Made by a program: the position numbers and the translations under genes
Notes under the pieces: model-generated
Seen by the model: the letters and a program-made list of their open reading frames with translations, nothing else
Told to the model about the DNA's origin: nothing
Database searches by the model: none
Assembly: GCF_011250635.1 (NCBI RefSeq)
Contig: NZ_JAANNP010000002.1
Location: forward strand, 132,478 to 196,477
Reading direction: 5' to 3'
DNA: 64,000 nucleotides
Origin: Motilibacter deserti
Lineage (GTDB): Bacteria > Actinomycetota > Actinomycetes > Motilibacterales > Motilibacteraceae
Part shown: one piece after another, positions 44,327-54,011 of the stretch
How positions within the stretch are numbered: position 1 is the first letter of the stretch
Layout of the letters: the number at the start of each line of letters is the position of its first letter

Positions 44327-45547
44327 TCACCCCACCCTGTGCACGAACAGCCCGCTGCGCAGCTTCGGCTCGAACCACGTCGACTTCGGCGGCATGACGG
44401 CGCCCGCGTCCGCGCACGCGAGCAGCTCCTCGACGGACGTCGCGGGGAGCGCGAAGGCGAGGTCGTACGCCCCGGAGCCCACCAGCCGCACGAGCCCGTC
44501 GACGCCGGCCGAGCCGCCGACGAAGCCGAGCCGCTGGTCGGTACGCGGGTCGGTGATGCCGAGGACGGGGCCGAGCACGTGCTCCTGCAGCACCGACACG
44601 TCGAGCCTGCCGACCACGTCGGCCTCGTCGACCAGCCCCGGTCGCGCGGAGAACCGCAGCCAGCCGCCGGCGGCGTACAGGCCGAAGACGTGCCGCTCGG
44701 CGGGCTCGACGGGGCCGGGGGCCGACGTGACCTCGAAGGCCTCGCGCAGCCGGCCCGACAGGCCCTCGAGCGGGACGCCGCGGACGACCCGGTTGTAAGG
44801 GAGGATCCGCACCTCGTCCGCCGGGAAGACGACGGCGGGGAAGCGACCGGCCTCGACGGAGTCCCGGCCGGCCGCCCGGCGCAGCTCGCGCAGCCGGGCG
44901 GCGGCGGCGCTGCGGTGGTGGCCGTCGGCGACGTAGACCCGCGGGACGGCCGCGAACGCGTCCACCAGGGACGGGACGAGGCCGGAGGCGACCACCCAGA
45001 ACGTGTGCCGGACGCCGTCCGGAGTGCTGAAGTCGTATTCCGGAGTCGCAGAAGTGGCCTCGCTGACGTCACGCCGGACGCCCGCGTCCGGCGGCGCGAT
45101 GAGGAACACCGGCTCGTCGTGCGCGTCGAGGGCGTCGAGATGACGTACGCGGTCGTTCTCCTTGTCCGGCCGCGTGTGCTCGTGGGTCGCGATCGCCCCG
45201 GACTCGTAGTCGTCGACGTCCACGCAGCCGACCACCCCGGTCTGGGCACGCCCGCCCAGCTCCTGGCGGTAGACGTAGAGGCCCGGCTCCGCGTCCGGCC
45301 GGAGCAGCCCGCGGGTGACGAAGCCGTCGAGGGCGCGGCGGCCGGCGGCGTACACCTGCTCCGAGTACGCGTCGGTCCCGTCCGGCAGGTCGATCTCGGG
45401 CCGCGACACGTGCAGGAACGAGTCGGGGTTGCCGGCGGCGAGCTCGCGGGCCGAGGCCACGTCCACCACGTCGTACGGCGGGGCGGCCACGCGCTCGGCG
45501 AGCTCGGGCGGCGGGCGCAGGGCGGCGAAGGGGTGGAGGACGACCAT
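44327..45547 (-). CDS. DUF1015 family protein
   Basis: 406 aa, ATG start. Family motifs: [23 protein letters not shown] (~8-30), [59 protein letters not shown] (~90-135), [19 protein letters not shown] (~225; the conserved DGHHR) and [10 protein letters not shown]. Some archaeal relatives are reported as free-serine kinases, and in bacteria the family often sits near serine biosynthesis genes. No ser gene is adjacent here, so activity is open. It is divergent from pgi (113-base gap). Confidence 0.88.
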   Translation of the reverse strand: MVVLHPFAALRPPPELAERVAAPPYDVVDVASARELAAGNPDSFLHVSRPEIDLPDGTDAYSEQVYAAGRRALDGFVTRGLLRPDAEPGLYVYRQELGGRAQTGVVGCVDVDDYESGAIATHEHTRPDKENDRVRHLDALDAHDEPVFLIAPPDAGVRRDVSEATSATPEYDFSTPDGVRHTFWVVASGLVPSLVDAFAAVPRVYVADGHHRSAAAARLRELRRAAGRDSVEAGRFPAVVFPADEVRILPYNRVVRGVPLEGLSGRLREAFEVTSAPGPVEPAERHVFGLYAAGGWLRFSARPGLVDEADVVGRLDVSVLQEHVLGPVLGITDPRTDQRLGFVGGSAGVDGLVRLVGSGAYDLAFALPATSVEELLACADAGAVMPPKSTWFEPKLRSGLFVHRVG

Positions 45548-45660
45548 CTGCCGATTGTCGCCGGGCCCCGGTGGCCTGCGGGGCGCACAACGTGAGGAGG
45601 ATGACGTGTCGGCCTCCGCGCAACGCGGAAGGAGCCGGGGCGACCGAGCATGGAGGACTC

Positions 45661-47295
45661 ATGGCGAGCGCACAGGGCGACGTGGCGGCCGGGCCTGCCT
45701 GGCAGCGGCTGCAGCAGCACTACGAGACGGCGCGCGGCCTGCAGCTGCGCGAGCTGTTCGACGCGGACCCGACCCGGGGTGAGACGTTCACCGCGACGGC
45801 GGGAGAGCTCTACGTCGACTACAGCAAGCACCGCCTGACCGCCGAGACGCTCGAGCTGCTCGTCGCTCTCGCCGAGGAGCGCGGGGTCCCGGAGCAGTTC
45901 GCCGCGATGGTGACCGGGCAGAAGATCAACACCACCGAGGGCCGTGCGGTCCTGCACACCGCCCTGCGCGCGCCGCGCGGCACGGTCGTCGAGGTGGACG
46001 GCGTCGACGTCGTGCCGGGCGTGCACGAGGTGCTCGACAAGATGGCCGGCTTCGCCGACTCGGTCCGGTCCGGGGAGTGGAAGGGACACACCGGCAAGCG
46101 GATCAGGACCGTCATCAACATCGGCATCGGCGGCTCGGACCTCGGTCCCGCGATGGCCTATGACGCCCTGCTGCCCTTCACCCAGCGCGACCTCGACTTC
46201 CGCTTCGTCTCCAACGTCGACGGCGCGGACATCTACGAGGCGACCCGCGACATCGAGGCCGACGAGACGCTCTTCATCGTCAGCTCCAAGACGTTCACGA
46301 CGCAGGAGACGCTGGCCAACGCGCACACCGCGCGGGACTGGCTGCTGGGCAAGCTCGGCGACGAGTCGGCCGTGGCGAAGCACTTCGTCGCGGTGTCGAC
46401 GAACGCCTCGGCTGTGGGCGAGTTCGGCATCGACACCGACAACATGTTCGGCTTCTGGGACTGGGTCGGCGGGCGCTACTCGTTCCCCTCGGCCATCGGG
46501 CTCTCGCTGATGATCGCGATCGGGCCGGACGGCTTCCGCGAGCTGCTCGCCGGCATGCGTGAGATCGACGAGCACGTGCGGACCACGCCGCTGGACCGGA
46601 ACGTCCCCGTCCTGCTCGGCCTCATCGGGGTCTGGTACCGCGACTTCTTCGGCGCGCAGGCGCACGCGGTCCTGCCCTACAGCAACTACCTGGGCAAGTT
46701 CCCCGCCTATCTGCAGCAGCTCGACATGGAGAGCAACGGCAAGTACGTCCGCAAGGACGGCGAGCTCGTGACGGTGGACACCGGGCCGATCGTGTGGGGG
46801 ACCCCCGGCACCAACGGCCAGCACGCGTACTACCAGCTCATCCACCAGGGGACGACGATGATCCCGGCGGACTTCATCGGCATCGCCCGGCCGGCCGAGG
46901 AGATCGGCGAGCACCAGGACCTGCTGGTGGCGAACCTGTTCGCCCAGACCGAGGCGCTCGCGTTCGGCAAGACGCCGGACGAGGTGCGCGCCGAGGGTGT
47001 CGCCGAGGACCTGGTCCAGCACAAGACGTTCCCGGGCAACCGCCCCACGACGACGATCCTCGCGGCCGAGCTGACGCCGCGCGTGCTCGGCCAGCTCGTG
47101 GCGACGTACGAGCACAAGGTCTTCACCCAGGGCGTCATCTGGGGGATCAACAGCTTCGACCAGTGGGGCGTGGAGCTGGGCAAGGTGCTGGCCAAGCGCA
47201 TCGCTCCCGAGCTGACCGAGGCGGAGGTCGACCTCGCGCACGACAGCTCGACGAACACGCTGATCCGCAGATACCGCAGCATGCGGGGCCGCTGA
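45661..47295 (+). CDS. pgi: Glucose-6-phosphate isomerase
   Basis: 544 aa, the usual length; ATG 45661 with GGAGG five bases upstream. Interconverts glucose-6-phosphate and fructose-6-phosphate in glycolysis and gluconeogenesis. Signatures: [45 protein letters not shown] (phosphate binding), [28 protein letters not shown] (PGI signature 1), [24 protein letters not shown] with the catalytic Glu, [15 protein letters not shown] with the catalytic His, and [21 protein letters not shown] (signature 2) with the catalytic Lys further on. Monocistronic. Confidence 0.97.
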   Translation: MASAQGDVAAGPAWQRLQQHYETARGLQLRELFDADPTRGETFTATAGELYVDYSKHRLTAETLELLVALAEERGVPEQFAAMVTGQKINTTEGRAVLHTALRAPRGTVVEVDGVDVVPGVHEVLDKMAGFADSVRSGEWKGHTGKRIRTVINIGIGGSDLGPAMAYDALLPFTQRDLDFRFVSNVDGADIYEATRDIEADETLFIVSSKTFTTQETLANAHTARDWLLGKLGDESAVAKHFVAVSTNASAVGEFGIDTDNMFGFWDWVGGRYSFPSAIGLSLMIAIGPDGFRELLAGMREIDEHVRTTPLDRNVPVLLGLIGVWYRDFFGAQAHAVLPYSNYLGKFPAYLQQLDMESNGKYVRKDGELVTVDTGPIVWGTPGTNGQHAYYQLIHQGTTMIPADFIGIARPAEEIGEHQDLLVANLFAQTEALAFGKTPDEVRAEGVAEDLVQHKTFPGNRPTTTILAAELTPRVLGQLVATYEHKVFTQGVIWGINSFDQWGVELGKVLAKRIAPELTEAEVDLAHDSSTNTLIRRYRSMRGR

Positions 47296-47442
47296 CCGCG
47301 TCAACAGTGCCCGGGAGCACATGGACCCGGGCCGGGAGCCTCGATAGCGTTCGGCGTGGCGGCTGCTGCCGGGCAGCAGAGGGTCACCGGGACCCGTCCG
47401 GGCGTCCGAGGGGCGTCCGCTCGAGGAGAAGGAGGATCGCCG

Positions 47443-48018
47443 ATGGGCGTCAGCCTGGCGAAGGGCGGCAACGTCTCGCTCACGAAAGGGGTGGCCAACC
47501 TCACGTCGGTGGTGGTGGGCCTCGGATGGGACGTCCGCACGACCACGGGCACCGACTTCGACCTCGACGCGAGCGCCATCATGTGCGGCGCGGACGGGAA
47601 GGTGCTGTCCGACAGCCACTTCGTGTTCTTCAACAACCTGAAGAGCCCGGACGGCACGGTCGTGCACACCGGCGACAACCTCACCGGCGAGGGTGAGGGC
47701 GACGACGAGTCGATCATCGTCGACCTCGCGTGGGTGTCCCCGCAGGTGCAGAAGGTGGTCTTCGCGGTGTCGATCTACGACGCCGAGCCGCGCCGGCAGA
47801 GCTTCGGCCAGGTGCAGAACGCCTTCATCCGCATCGTCGACCAGCCGACGGGCATGGAGATCGCGCGTTACGACCTGGGCGAGGACGCCTCGACCGAGAC
47901 GGCCATGATCTTCGGCGAGGTCTACCGGCACAACGCGGAGTGGAAGTTCCGCGCTGTCGGGCAGGGCTACGCCTCCGGACTGCGCGGCATCGCGCTCGAC
48001 TTCGGCGTGGGGGTCTGA
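47443..48018 (+). CDS. terD: TerD family protein
   Basis: 191 aa, ATG with AAGGAGGA upstream. TerD domains bind calcium and give general stress or tellurite resistance. It starts [16 protein letters not shown], and has the acidic Ca-binding motifs [13 protein letters not shown] and [18 protein letters not shown], then [41 protein letters not shown] pair spaced by 17 bases (47322-47350) may be its promoter. The partner TerD-like gene begins 1 base after the stop. Confidence 0.94.
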   Translation: MGVSLAKGGNVSLTKGVANLTSVVVGLGWDVRTTTGTDFDLDASAIMCGADGKVLSDSHFVFFNNLKSPDGTVVHTGDNLTGEGEGDDESIIVDLAWVSPQVQKVVFAVSIYDAEPRRQSFGQVQNAFIRIVDQPTGMEIARYDLGEDASTETAMIFGEVYRHNAEWKFRAVGQGYASGLRGIALDFGVGV

Positions 48019-48019
48019 C

Positions 48020-48727
48020 ATGGCGATCGACTACAACAAGCGCCAGCCCGCCCCGGAGCCGGCGCCGCAGCAGCCGCCGGCCGCCGGCAACGTCTCGCTG
48101 AGCAAGGTGACGCTGACCAAGTCGGCGCCGACCGTCTCGCTCACCAAGGGCGCGGGCGGCTCGGGGACGCTGCGGGTCAACCTGAACTGGAACTCCCGGC
48201 CCGCGGGGCAACAGCCTGCGAAGGGCTTCCTCAAGCGGCTCACCGCCGCGGCGACGCCCGGGATCGACCTCGACCTCGGCTGCCTCTACGAGTTCAGCGA
48301 CGGCAGCAAGGGCGTCGTGCAGGCGCTCGGCAACTCGTTCCAGGCCAGCGCCTACGGCCAGTCGCCGGTCATCCGGCTCGACGGCGACGACCGCTCGGGC
48401 ACCAACGCCGGCGGCGAGAACATGTTCGTCGACCTGTCCCAGCTCGAGGCGATCCGGCGGATCCTCGTCTTCGCGCTGATCTACCAGGGCACGCCGAACT
48501 GGGCCGAGGCCGCCGGCGTGGTCACGCTGTTCCCCACCGCGGGGCCGGAGATCGAGGTGCGCCTGGACGAGACCGACCCGAGCGCGCCGATCTGCGCGAT
48601 CGCGCTGCTGGAGAACGTGGGCGGCCAGCTGCAGGTACGCCGCGAGGTGCGCTACATCCACGGCGCGCAGGACGTCCTGGACCAGGCGTACGGCTTCGGG
48701 CTCAACTGGCGGCCCGGCCGCAAGTAG
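48020..48727 (+). CDS. TerD/TerA-like tellurium-resistance domain protein
   Basis: 235 aa. Starts one base after the terD stop, so the two are one operon. The Pro/Gln N-terminus (QRPAPEPAPQQPP-like) leads to NVSLSKVTLTKSAPTVSLTKG, a doubled TerD-type first strand, then LRVNLNWNSRP, TPGIDLDLGCLYEFSDGSKGVVQALG and RSGTNAGGENMFVDLSQLEAIRRILVFALIYQG. The Ca-binding acidic positions are partly kept (DLDLG, DGDDRSGT). It resembles the longer TerA-like actinobacterial partner of TerD. Other ter genes (terB, terC) are absent from the window. Confidence 0.87.
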   Translation: MAIDYNKRQPAPEPAPQQPPAAGNVSLSKVTLTKSAPTVSLTKGAGGSGTLRVNLNWNSRPAGQQPAKGFLKRLTAAATPGIDLDLGCLYEFSDGSKGVVQALGNSFQASAYGQSPVIRLDGDDRSGTNAGGENMFVDLSQLEAIRRILVFALIYQGTPNWAEAAGVVTLFPTAGPEIEVRLDETDPSAPICAIALLENVGGQLQVRREVRYIHGAQDVLDQAYGFGLNWRPGRK

Positions 48728-48743
48728 GAGCCCTACCGCTCGA

Positions 48744-48780
48744 CGGAGCCCCGGTGCCGCGACACGGCGCCGGGGCTCCG
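48744..48780 (+). terminator. Terminator after the terD pair
   Basis: CGGAGCCCCGG (48744-48754) pairs with CCGGGGCTCCG (48770-48780), extended by an inner GCC/GGC, 17 bases past the stop. A GC-rich hairpin with no U-run, typical of actinomycete terminators. Confidence 0.8.
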
Positions 48781-48861
48781 GCACGTCCGCGCCCGTGCGG
48801 CCAGGATCCGACCGCAACGCCGCCTAGCCTCTCGGAGACGGGTGAGCGTAAGGAGCAGACG

Positions 48862-49494
48862 ATGATCCCCGAGGCCGAGGCGTTCGTGCAGGCCGACCAG
48901 GCCGCGGTCGGGCTCGTCGCACAGATCCTCGCAGCCGAGTGGGAGCTGCTGCTCCCGCCGGTCTTCGACATGCCGGGAGCCGACCGGCCGACGCCCCTGC
49001 GGCAGGTGGTGAGCCGTCTCGCGTACGACGACGCCTGGGTCCCGGACATGCTCGCGGGGCGGACGATGGAGGAGGTGGGGCGGGACGCGTACGCCGGGGA
49101 CCTGCTCGGCGACGACCCGGCCGCCGCGCTGGCGCGGATCGCGGCAGCGGCCCAGCGGGCTGCCGGGCAGGTGACGGACCGGGACGCCGCCGTGCACTGC
49201 TCCTACGGCGACGCCCCGGTGTGGGACTACTTCTGGCAGCTCGTGGTGGCGCGGACGCTCGCGGCGCACGACACGGCCCTGCTGCTCGGGCGGCCGTCGC
49301 CGTTGACGGAGGAGCTGGCCCGGCGCGCGTGGGAGGGCGTGCAGCCGATGGCCGAGGTGTGGCGCGGCATCGGGGTCTTCCGCGACCCCGTCGCGGTCGA
49401 CGACGACGCGGGCTGGGTCGAGCGCTACCTCGCCCTGACCGGGCGCGCGGCCGGGGCGGCCGTCAGCCCGCGGGCGGCGGGGTCGGCTGGCTGA
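48862..49494 (+). CDS. DinB-like / maleylpyruvate-isomerase N-terminal domain protein
   Basis: 210 aa, ATG behind AAGGAG. Predicted four-helix bundle of the DinB/mycothiol-dependent maleylpyruvate isomerase superfamily: AEAFVQADQAAVGLVAQILAAEWELLLPPVFDMPGA, PLRQVVSRLAYDDAWVPDMLAGR, VHCSYGDAPVWDYFWQLVVARTLAAHDTALLLGR. The third segment supplies a His (AAHD), but the usual three metal-binding His residues are not all evident; the first helix has no His where one is usual. Substrate unknown. Its 3' end overlaps the convergent VOC gene by 32 bases. Confidence 0.75.
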   Translation: MIPEAEAFVQADQAAVGLVAQILAAEWELLLPPVFDMPGADRPTPLRQVVSRLAYDDAWVPDMLAGRTMEEVGRDAYAGDLLGDDPAAALARIAAAAQRAAGQVTDRDAAVHCSYGDAPVWDYFWQLVVARTLAAHDTALLLGRPSPLTEELARRAWEGVQPMAEVWRGIGVFRDPVAVDDDAGWVERYLALTGRAAGAAVSPRAAGSAG

Positions 49495-49885
49495 TGCGGA
49501 TGCTGTTGCCGAACGGGTCGCGCAGGCCGAAGTCGATGCCGTACGGCCGCTGCGTGGGCTCGTCGGTCAGCTCGACGCCGCGCGCCTTGAGCGTGTCGTA
49601 GGTCTTCTGCGCATCGTCGGTCTGGAAGAACAGGTGGCCGCCGGTCGCCCCCTTCGCGACCAGCTCGCGGACCGTCTCGGCGGTCGACGGGTCCATCGAG
49701 GGCGGGCCCGGCTTCTCCAGCAGGATCTGCCGGCCCGGGTCACCGGGAACGTTGACCGTCAGCCAACGCATGAAGCCCAGATCGGTGTCGGTGTTGACGT
49801 CGAGGCCCAGCTTGTTCACGTAGAAGTCGAGGGCCTCGTCCTGGTCGAGGACGAAGATCTGCGAGATCGCGAGTGCGTTCAACAT
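49463..49885 (-). CDS. VOC (glyoxalase/bleomycin-resistance) family protein
   Basis: 140 aa, ATG start. Two betaalphabetabetabeta units: LAISQIFVLDQDEALDFYVNKLGLDVNTDTDLG, MRWLTVNVPGDPGRQILLEKPG, and GGHLFFQTDDAQKTYDTLKARGVELTDEPTQRPYGIDFGLRDPFGNSIRISQ. The HLFFQTDD and DPFGNSI landmarks are typical of single-domain VOC proteins that bind or modify small toxic compounds. It follows the AraC gene by 10 bases and is probably its target or co-expressed effector. Confidence 0.9.
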   Translation of the reverse strand: MLNALAISQIFVLDQDEALDFYVNKLGLDVNTDTDLGFMRWLTVNVPGDPGRQILLEKPGPPSMDPSTAETVRELVAKGATGGHLFFQTDDAQKTYDTLKARGVELTDEPTQRPYGIDFGLRDPFGNSIRISQPTPPPAG

Positions 49886-49895
49886 GGGGACGACG

Positions 49896-50318
49896 CTAGT
49901 CGGCGGCGTCGCCCCCGGCTTCTCCGAAACTGCTGGGCCTCATCCAGGCCATCGTGAAGCAGGAGGGGACGGCGGCGACCGGGCCGCGCCGGCGGTAGGC
50001 GCTGGGGGGCTCGCCGACGATGTCGCGGAAGGTCCGGCTGAACGTCCCGAGGCTCGTGAAGCCGACCTCCATGCAGATCTCCGTGACGGGGCGGTCGGTC
50101 TCACGCAGCAGCAGCATGGCTCGCTCCACCCGACGGCGCTGCAGGTAGCGGTGGGGCGTCTCGCCGAACGTCGCGCGAAACGTACGGATGAAGTGCGCTT
50201 CGGAGATGTGTGCGATGCGGGCGAGCGCGGGGACGTCCAACGGCTCCGCGTACGCCCGGTCCATCGCGTCACGGGCGCGCAGCATCCGCCGGTTCGAGTC
50301 CTCCGTCGCGCGGCTCAC
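49896..50318 (-). CDS. AraC family regulator consisting of the DNA-binding domain
   Basis: 140 aa; GTG 50318 overlaps the SARP regulator stop as GTGA. It is nearly all the two-helix-turn-helix AraC domain: ALARIAHISEAHFIRTFRATFGETPHRYLQRRRVERAMLLLRETDRPVTEICMEVGFTSLGTFSRTFRDIVGEPPSAYRRR (~30-112). No ligand domain, so activity is set by abundance or an unknown partner. The tail is Ala/Gly-rich. It shares an operon with the SARP regulator (upstream) and VOC gene (downstream). Confidence 0.92.
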   Translation of the reverse strand: MSRATEDSNRRMLRARDAMDRAYAEPLDVPALARIAHISEAHFIRTFRATFGETPHRYLQRRRVERAMLLLRETDRPVTEICMEVGFTSLGTFSRTFRDIVGEPPSAYRRRGPVAAVPSCFTMAWMRPSSFGEAGGDAAD

Positions 50319-53300
50319 GCCGAGCTGACCACGACCGACATGGGCAGCAGTGCACGGGCACGGGCCTCGAAGAGCGCGGCCCCCTGCTCGCGCGCGACGG
50401 CGACAGCCTCCTGCAGTGCGCCCGAGACCTCCCGGGCCGGGGCGCCCTCCGCCTGCAGCGCCGCCGCGCGCAGCCGGTGCAGCTCGGCGAGGAAGAACCG
50501 CTCCCCGGTGGACTCGGACTCGCCGAACGCCCGGTCGAGCGTCGCCCGGGCCTGCGCCGGCGCGCCGCAGAGCAGCTGCAGGTCGGCCAGCACCCCGAGC
50601 ATGAGGTGGGCGAACATGTGCCGGCCGAGCTGCCCGAACGCCGTCAGCGCCGCCGTCACCTCCGCGATCCCCTCGTCCAGGCGCCCGTCGGCCCGCGCGA
50701 TGCCCCACCCGTGCGGAGGCAGGGAGAACGCCTGCAGCTGCGCGAACCCATGGCGCTGCGCGATGCCGAGGCCGTGCTCGCTGTGCGCGCGGGCCTGCTC
50801 GGGCTCGTCGAGCCACACGTGGCGCCAGGACTCCAAGACTTTGATGTACGCCGCGGTGTAGGGGTCGGCCGCCTCGTCGACGCGGTCCGCGGCGGCCTGG
50901 GCGACGGAGTGGGACTCCTCGACCCGGCCCATCATGGCCAGCACGATCGACCGCCACCCGCGCAGCACCGCCACCGGGTGCTGGAGGAAGAGCTCGAGCG
51001 GGATCTCGTCGCGGGCGCCGTCGGCCAGTGGCATCGCGACGAGGAGCTCGTCGTCGGCCTCGGCCAGCCGGCCCTGGTGCCAGCGCACCTGGCCGCGGGC
51101 GTGGTGCGCCGCCAGCAGGAGCATGACGTCGCCGGTCGCGCCGCCCGCCTCGCCCATCTCGTCGGCCAGCCGGTCCGCGGCCGCGAGGTCCGCGCCGACG
51201 AGCGCGTGGCCCCACGTGCCCCACAGCGCGGAGAGGAGCTCGCCGTGCGAGCCGCCCTCGCGGGCGAGCTGGAGCGCGCGCCGGCGCTGCACCCCCACCT
51301 CGGGCGCGTTGTAGCCGAGCATGAGCGTGAGCAGCGAGCCGAGCGCGACGCGCGCGGCGAGCTCCTGCTGGGTCCGCTCGCCGGCCGGGAGCAGCTGGGC
51401 CGCCGTGATGGCCGCCCGCAGGTGGCGCTCGGCGTCCTCGTAGGCCCACCGGGACCGGGCCGACTCGGCCGCGAGCAGGCTGTAGCGCACGGCTGGCCCA
51501 GCGGCCGCCGCGCTCCCGGCGGCGAGGAAGTGGTGCGCCAGCTCCTCGGCGTGGCCGGCCAGGTCGTCCGCGTGCCGGCGCTCGAGAGCCGCGCCCGCCC
51601 GGGCGTGCAGCCGCGCGCGGCGGGCGGGCCCGGTCTGCTCGAGCAGCGTCTCCTGAACGAGCGCGTGGGCGAACCGGTAGCGCCCGGGGACGTCAGGCTC
51701 GGGGACGAAGATCCCGGCGGCCGTGGCGCGGTCGAGCCGGTCGTCCAGGTCCTCGTCCGACAGCCCCGTCACCTCCTGCAGCAGGGCGAGGTCGAAGGCG
51801 CGCCCCGCGACCGCGACCGCCCGCAACAGCTCGACGTCCTCGGCCGCGAGCGCGCGCAGCCGGCTCGTCACGACGTCGCGCACGGTGCCCGGGACGCCGG
51901 TCGCGCCGGGGGAGTCGAGGCTGCCGTCGGCCGCGAGGGCGCGGACGAGCTCGGCGATGTAGAACGGGTTGCCGTCGGTCCGGCCGCGGATGGCCGCTGC
52001 GACCCCGGGCGCGACGGCCGTGCCGGCTGCGGCCGAGACGTACTCCTCGACGTCGGAGGCCCCCAGCCCCTCGAGGTCGAGGCGGACGGTGCCGGGACGG
52101 CGGGCGAGCTCGGCCAGCATGCCGGAGCTGAGCGGGTCCTGGGCGTCGTTCGGCAGGCGGACCGTGACCAGGACCGCGACCCGGGTGTCGCGCAGGTTGG
52201 CGGCGAGGTATTCGACGAGCTGGCGTGAGCCGGCGTCGCCCCAGTGCAGGTCCTCGAGGACGACGAGCAGCGGCCGGTCACGGCCGAGGGCGGTGAGGAA
52301 CGCGGTGACCGCGTCGTAGACGCGGACCCGGGCGACGTCGGGGGAGGGTGCGGCGGCCGCAGGAGCGGCGGCGAGCGCGCGCAGCTCCGGCACGACCTGC
52401 GCGACGTCGGCCGCGCGCCCCTCGAGGGCGGCGCGGGCAGCGTCGGGGCCGACGGCCTCCGCGACGCCCTGCAGGGCCTGCACCCACGGCCACAGCGCCG
52501 GCGCACCCTCGTGCTCCCAGCAGCGGCCCCACGCGACGACGGCCCCGGCCGCCGCCCCCATGGCCGCGGCCTCCTCGGCCAGTCTGGTCTTGCCGATCCC
52601 GGCCTCGCCGACGAGCGCGACGGTGCGCGGTGACCCGGCCGTGGCCTCCGCGAGCGCCGTGGTGATCGCGGACAGCTCCTCGCCGCGCCCGACGAGCATC
52701 CCGCGCGACGGAGCCGCTGCAGCCGCCGGAGCCGTCGGGGCCGCCGCGGCCGGCTCCGCGCCGGCCGAGCGCACGCTGGGCGCGGGAGCGGTGGGAGCGG
52801 CGGGAGCGGCCGAAGCGGGCAGGTCGAGCTCGGGGTCCTGGCGCAGCACCTGCTCGTGCACACGGGCGAGCGTGCGCCCGGGGTCGACGCCCAGCTCGTC
52901 GGCCAGCGCCTCCCGGCCCTCGGCGTAGACCTGCAGCGCGTCCGCCTGCCGCCCGGAGCGGTAGAGCGCGACCATGAGGGCGGCCCGCAGCCCCTCGCGC
53001 AGCGGCTCCGCGCGGACGAGGGCGGGCAGCCGCTCGGCGAGCTCCGCGTGCCGTCCGAGCCGCAGGTCCAGCTCGCAGGCGAGCTCCACGGCGCCCTGGC
53101 GGAGCTCCTCGAGCCGGGCCGCCTCCGCTCGAGCGAAGGCCGGGGCCACGTCTCCGTACGCGGGGCCGCGCCAGAGCGCGAGGGCCTCCGTCAGCGCCAC
53201 CCGCCCCGCCGCGGTCTCGCCCCGCGCCGCCTGGTCACGGGCCGAGCGGACGAGGGCGGCGAAGCGTACGGAGTCCACCGATTCCGGCGGCACGTCGAGC

Positions 53301-53587
53301 ACGTAGCCAGGGGCGCGCGTGACGAGGACGCCCCAGTCGCCCCGGCCGTCGGGCTCGAGCGCCCGCCGCAGCCGTGAGACGTGGGCGTGCAGGCTGCGCA
53401 CGGCCGTCGCGGGCGGGTCGTCGTCCCAGAGCCGGTCGGCCAGCGCGTCCAGGGAGACGACGCGGCCGGGGTCGACGAGGAGGGCGGCCAGGACGGCCCG
53501 CTGGGCAGGAGCACCCAGGTCCACCTGCTGCGGCCGTCCTCGCACGAGCCTCTCCACGACGAGTGGCCCGAGGACGGAGAACTGCAC
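50315..53587 (-). CDS. SARP-type regulator with AAA ATPase and TPR domains
   Basis: 1090 aa, GTG start (MQFSVLGPLVVERLVRG). Winged helix (~1-98, VDLGAPAQRAVLAALLVDPGRVVSLDALADRLWDDDPPATAVRSLHAHVSRLRRALEPDG), BTAD domain (~100-250), an Ala/Pro linker (~255-295), then a STAND-type ATPase: Walker A LVGEAGIGKTRLAEEA (~325), Walker B PLLVVLEDLHWGD (~440), and a C-terminal TPR-like helical region (~650-1085). Unlike the other SARP here it has no C-terminal LuxR helix-turn-helix. The tight link to AraC and VOC genes suggests control of a small detoxification response rather than a biosynthetic cluster; this is inference. Confidence 0.92.
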   Translation of the reverse strand: MQFSVLGPLVVERLVRGRPQQVDLGAPAQRAVLAALLVDPGRVVSLDALADRLWDDDPPATAVRSLHAHVSRLRRALEPDGRGDWGVLVTRAPGYVLDVPPESVDSVRFAALVRSARDQAARGETAAGRVALTEALALWRGPAYGDVAPAFARAEAARLEELRQGAVELACELDLRLGRHAELAERLPALVRAEPLREGLRAALMVALYRSGRQADALQVYAEGREALADELGVDPGRTLARVHEQVLRQDPELDLPASAAPAAPTAPAPSVRSAGAEPAAAAPTAPAAAAAPSRGMLVGRGEELSAITTALAEATAGSPRTVALVGEAGIGKTRLAEEAAAMGAAAGAVVAWGRCWEHEGAPALWPWVQALQGVAEAVGPDAARAALEGRAADVAQVVPELRALAAAPAAAAPSPDVARVRVYDAVTAFLTALGRDRPLLVVLEDLHWGDAGSRQLVEYLAANLRDTRVAVLVTVRLPNDAQDPLSSGMLAELARRPGTVRLDLEGLGASDVEEYVSAAAGTAVAPGVAAAIRGRTDGNPFYIAELVRALAADGSLDSPGATGVPGTVRDVVTSRLRALAAEDVELLRAVAVAGRAFDLALLQEVTGLSDEDLDDRLDRATAAGIFVPEPDVPGRYRFAHALVQETLLEQTGPARRARLHARAGAALERRHADDLAGHAEELAHHFLAAGSAAAAGPAVRYSLLAAESARSRWAYEDAERHLRAAITAAQLLPAGERTQQELAARVALGSLLTLMLGYNAPEVGVQRRRALQLAREGGSHGELLSALWGTWGHALVGADLAAADRLADEMGEAGGATGDVMLLLAAHHARGQVRWHQGRLAEADDELLVAMPLADGARDEIPLELFLQHPVAVLRGWRSIVLAMMGRVEESHSVAQAAADRVDEAADPYTAAYIKVLESWRHVWLDEPEQARAHSEHGLGIAQRHGFAQLQAFSLPPHGWGIARADGRLDEGIAEVTAALTAFGQLGRHMFAHLMLGVLADLQLLCGAPAQARATLDRAFGESESTGERFFLAELHRLRAAALQAEGAPAREVSGALQEAVAVAREQGAALFEARARALLPMSVVVSSA

Positions 53588-54011
53588 GGCACCCCCATGA
53601 CGACGCTTCGACAGGCAAGCCTAAGCCGCGCGGTGGCGGGAGCGCCTGCAGACCGGCCGCCCTTCCGCCCGTCGGCAGAGGTGCTGGCCGGCGCCACGAA
53701 TACAACCTGCGCTGTGCAAGAGACCCGGAACGATGGGGTTTGTCCACGTGACCACCGGTCGCCGCGCGCCGCCGCAAGCGAACGACAACGTGCTGACAAG
53801 TGGCCGGCGCCAAGGTCTGCTTCGGATGCCCACGCCTGTGGGCGCAGGGCGGGACGGGTGGCTGTCCCTCGGCCGCGGTGGTGGTGGCCCCACCACCGAA
53901 GCGCTGGGGAGCACGGTCGTCCCCCGGCCTCCGGGACGCGATCTTCGACTGCGCCCCGGCTTCGCCCGCGTCGTCGGCATCCGCGCTGCCCGCCTCGAAT
54001 GGAGACCGAAC
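53588..54011. other. 424-base gap upstream of the giant secreted protein
   Basis: Divergent control region between the SARP operon and the giant gene. A frame open from 53733 runs into the giant gene but reads as Arg/Pro/Gly noise with no initiation signal, so it is not used. A hairpin GCCCAC-GCCT-GTGGGC lies at 53828-53843, followed by an imperfect GGTGGTGG/CCACCACC fold near 53876-53898; the giant gene's leader may therefore be structured. I found no match to a known riboswitch. Confidence 0.4.

Noticed and set aside
44203-48021. A 1272-codon minus-strand frame across DUF1015, pgi and terD
   Set aside because: Overlaps three genes with strong family motifs; its product is compositional noise.
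53740-53960. A cyclic-di-GMP or cyclic-di-AMP riboswitch before the giant gene
   Set aside because: Hairpins exist but none of the conserved core sequences of those riboswitches could be found.
53733-54011. N-terminal extension of the giant protein by 93 residues
   Set aside because: The extension is Arg/Gly/Pro noise, would bury the signal peptide and lacks a ribosome-binding site, whereas GTG 54012 has GGAG at good spacing.
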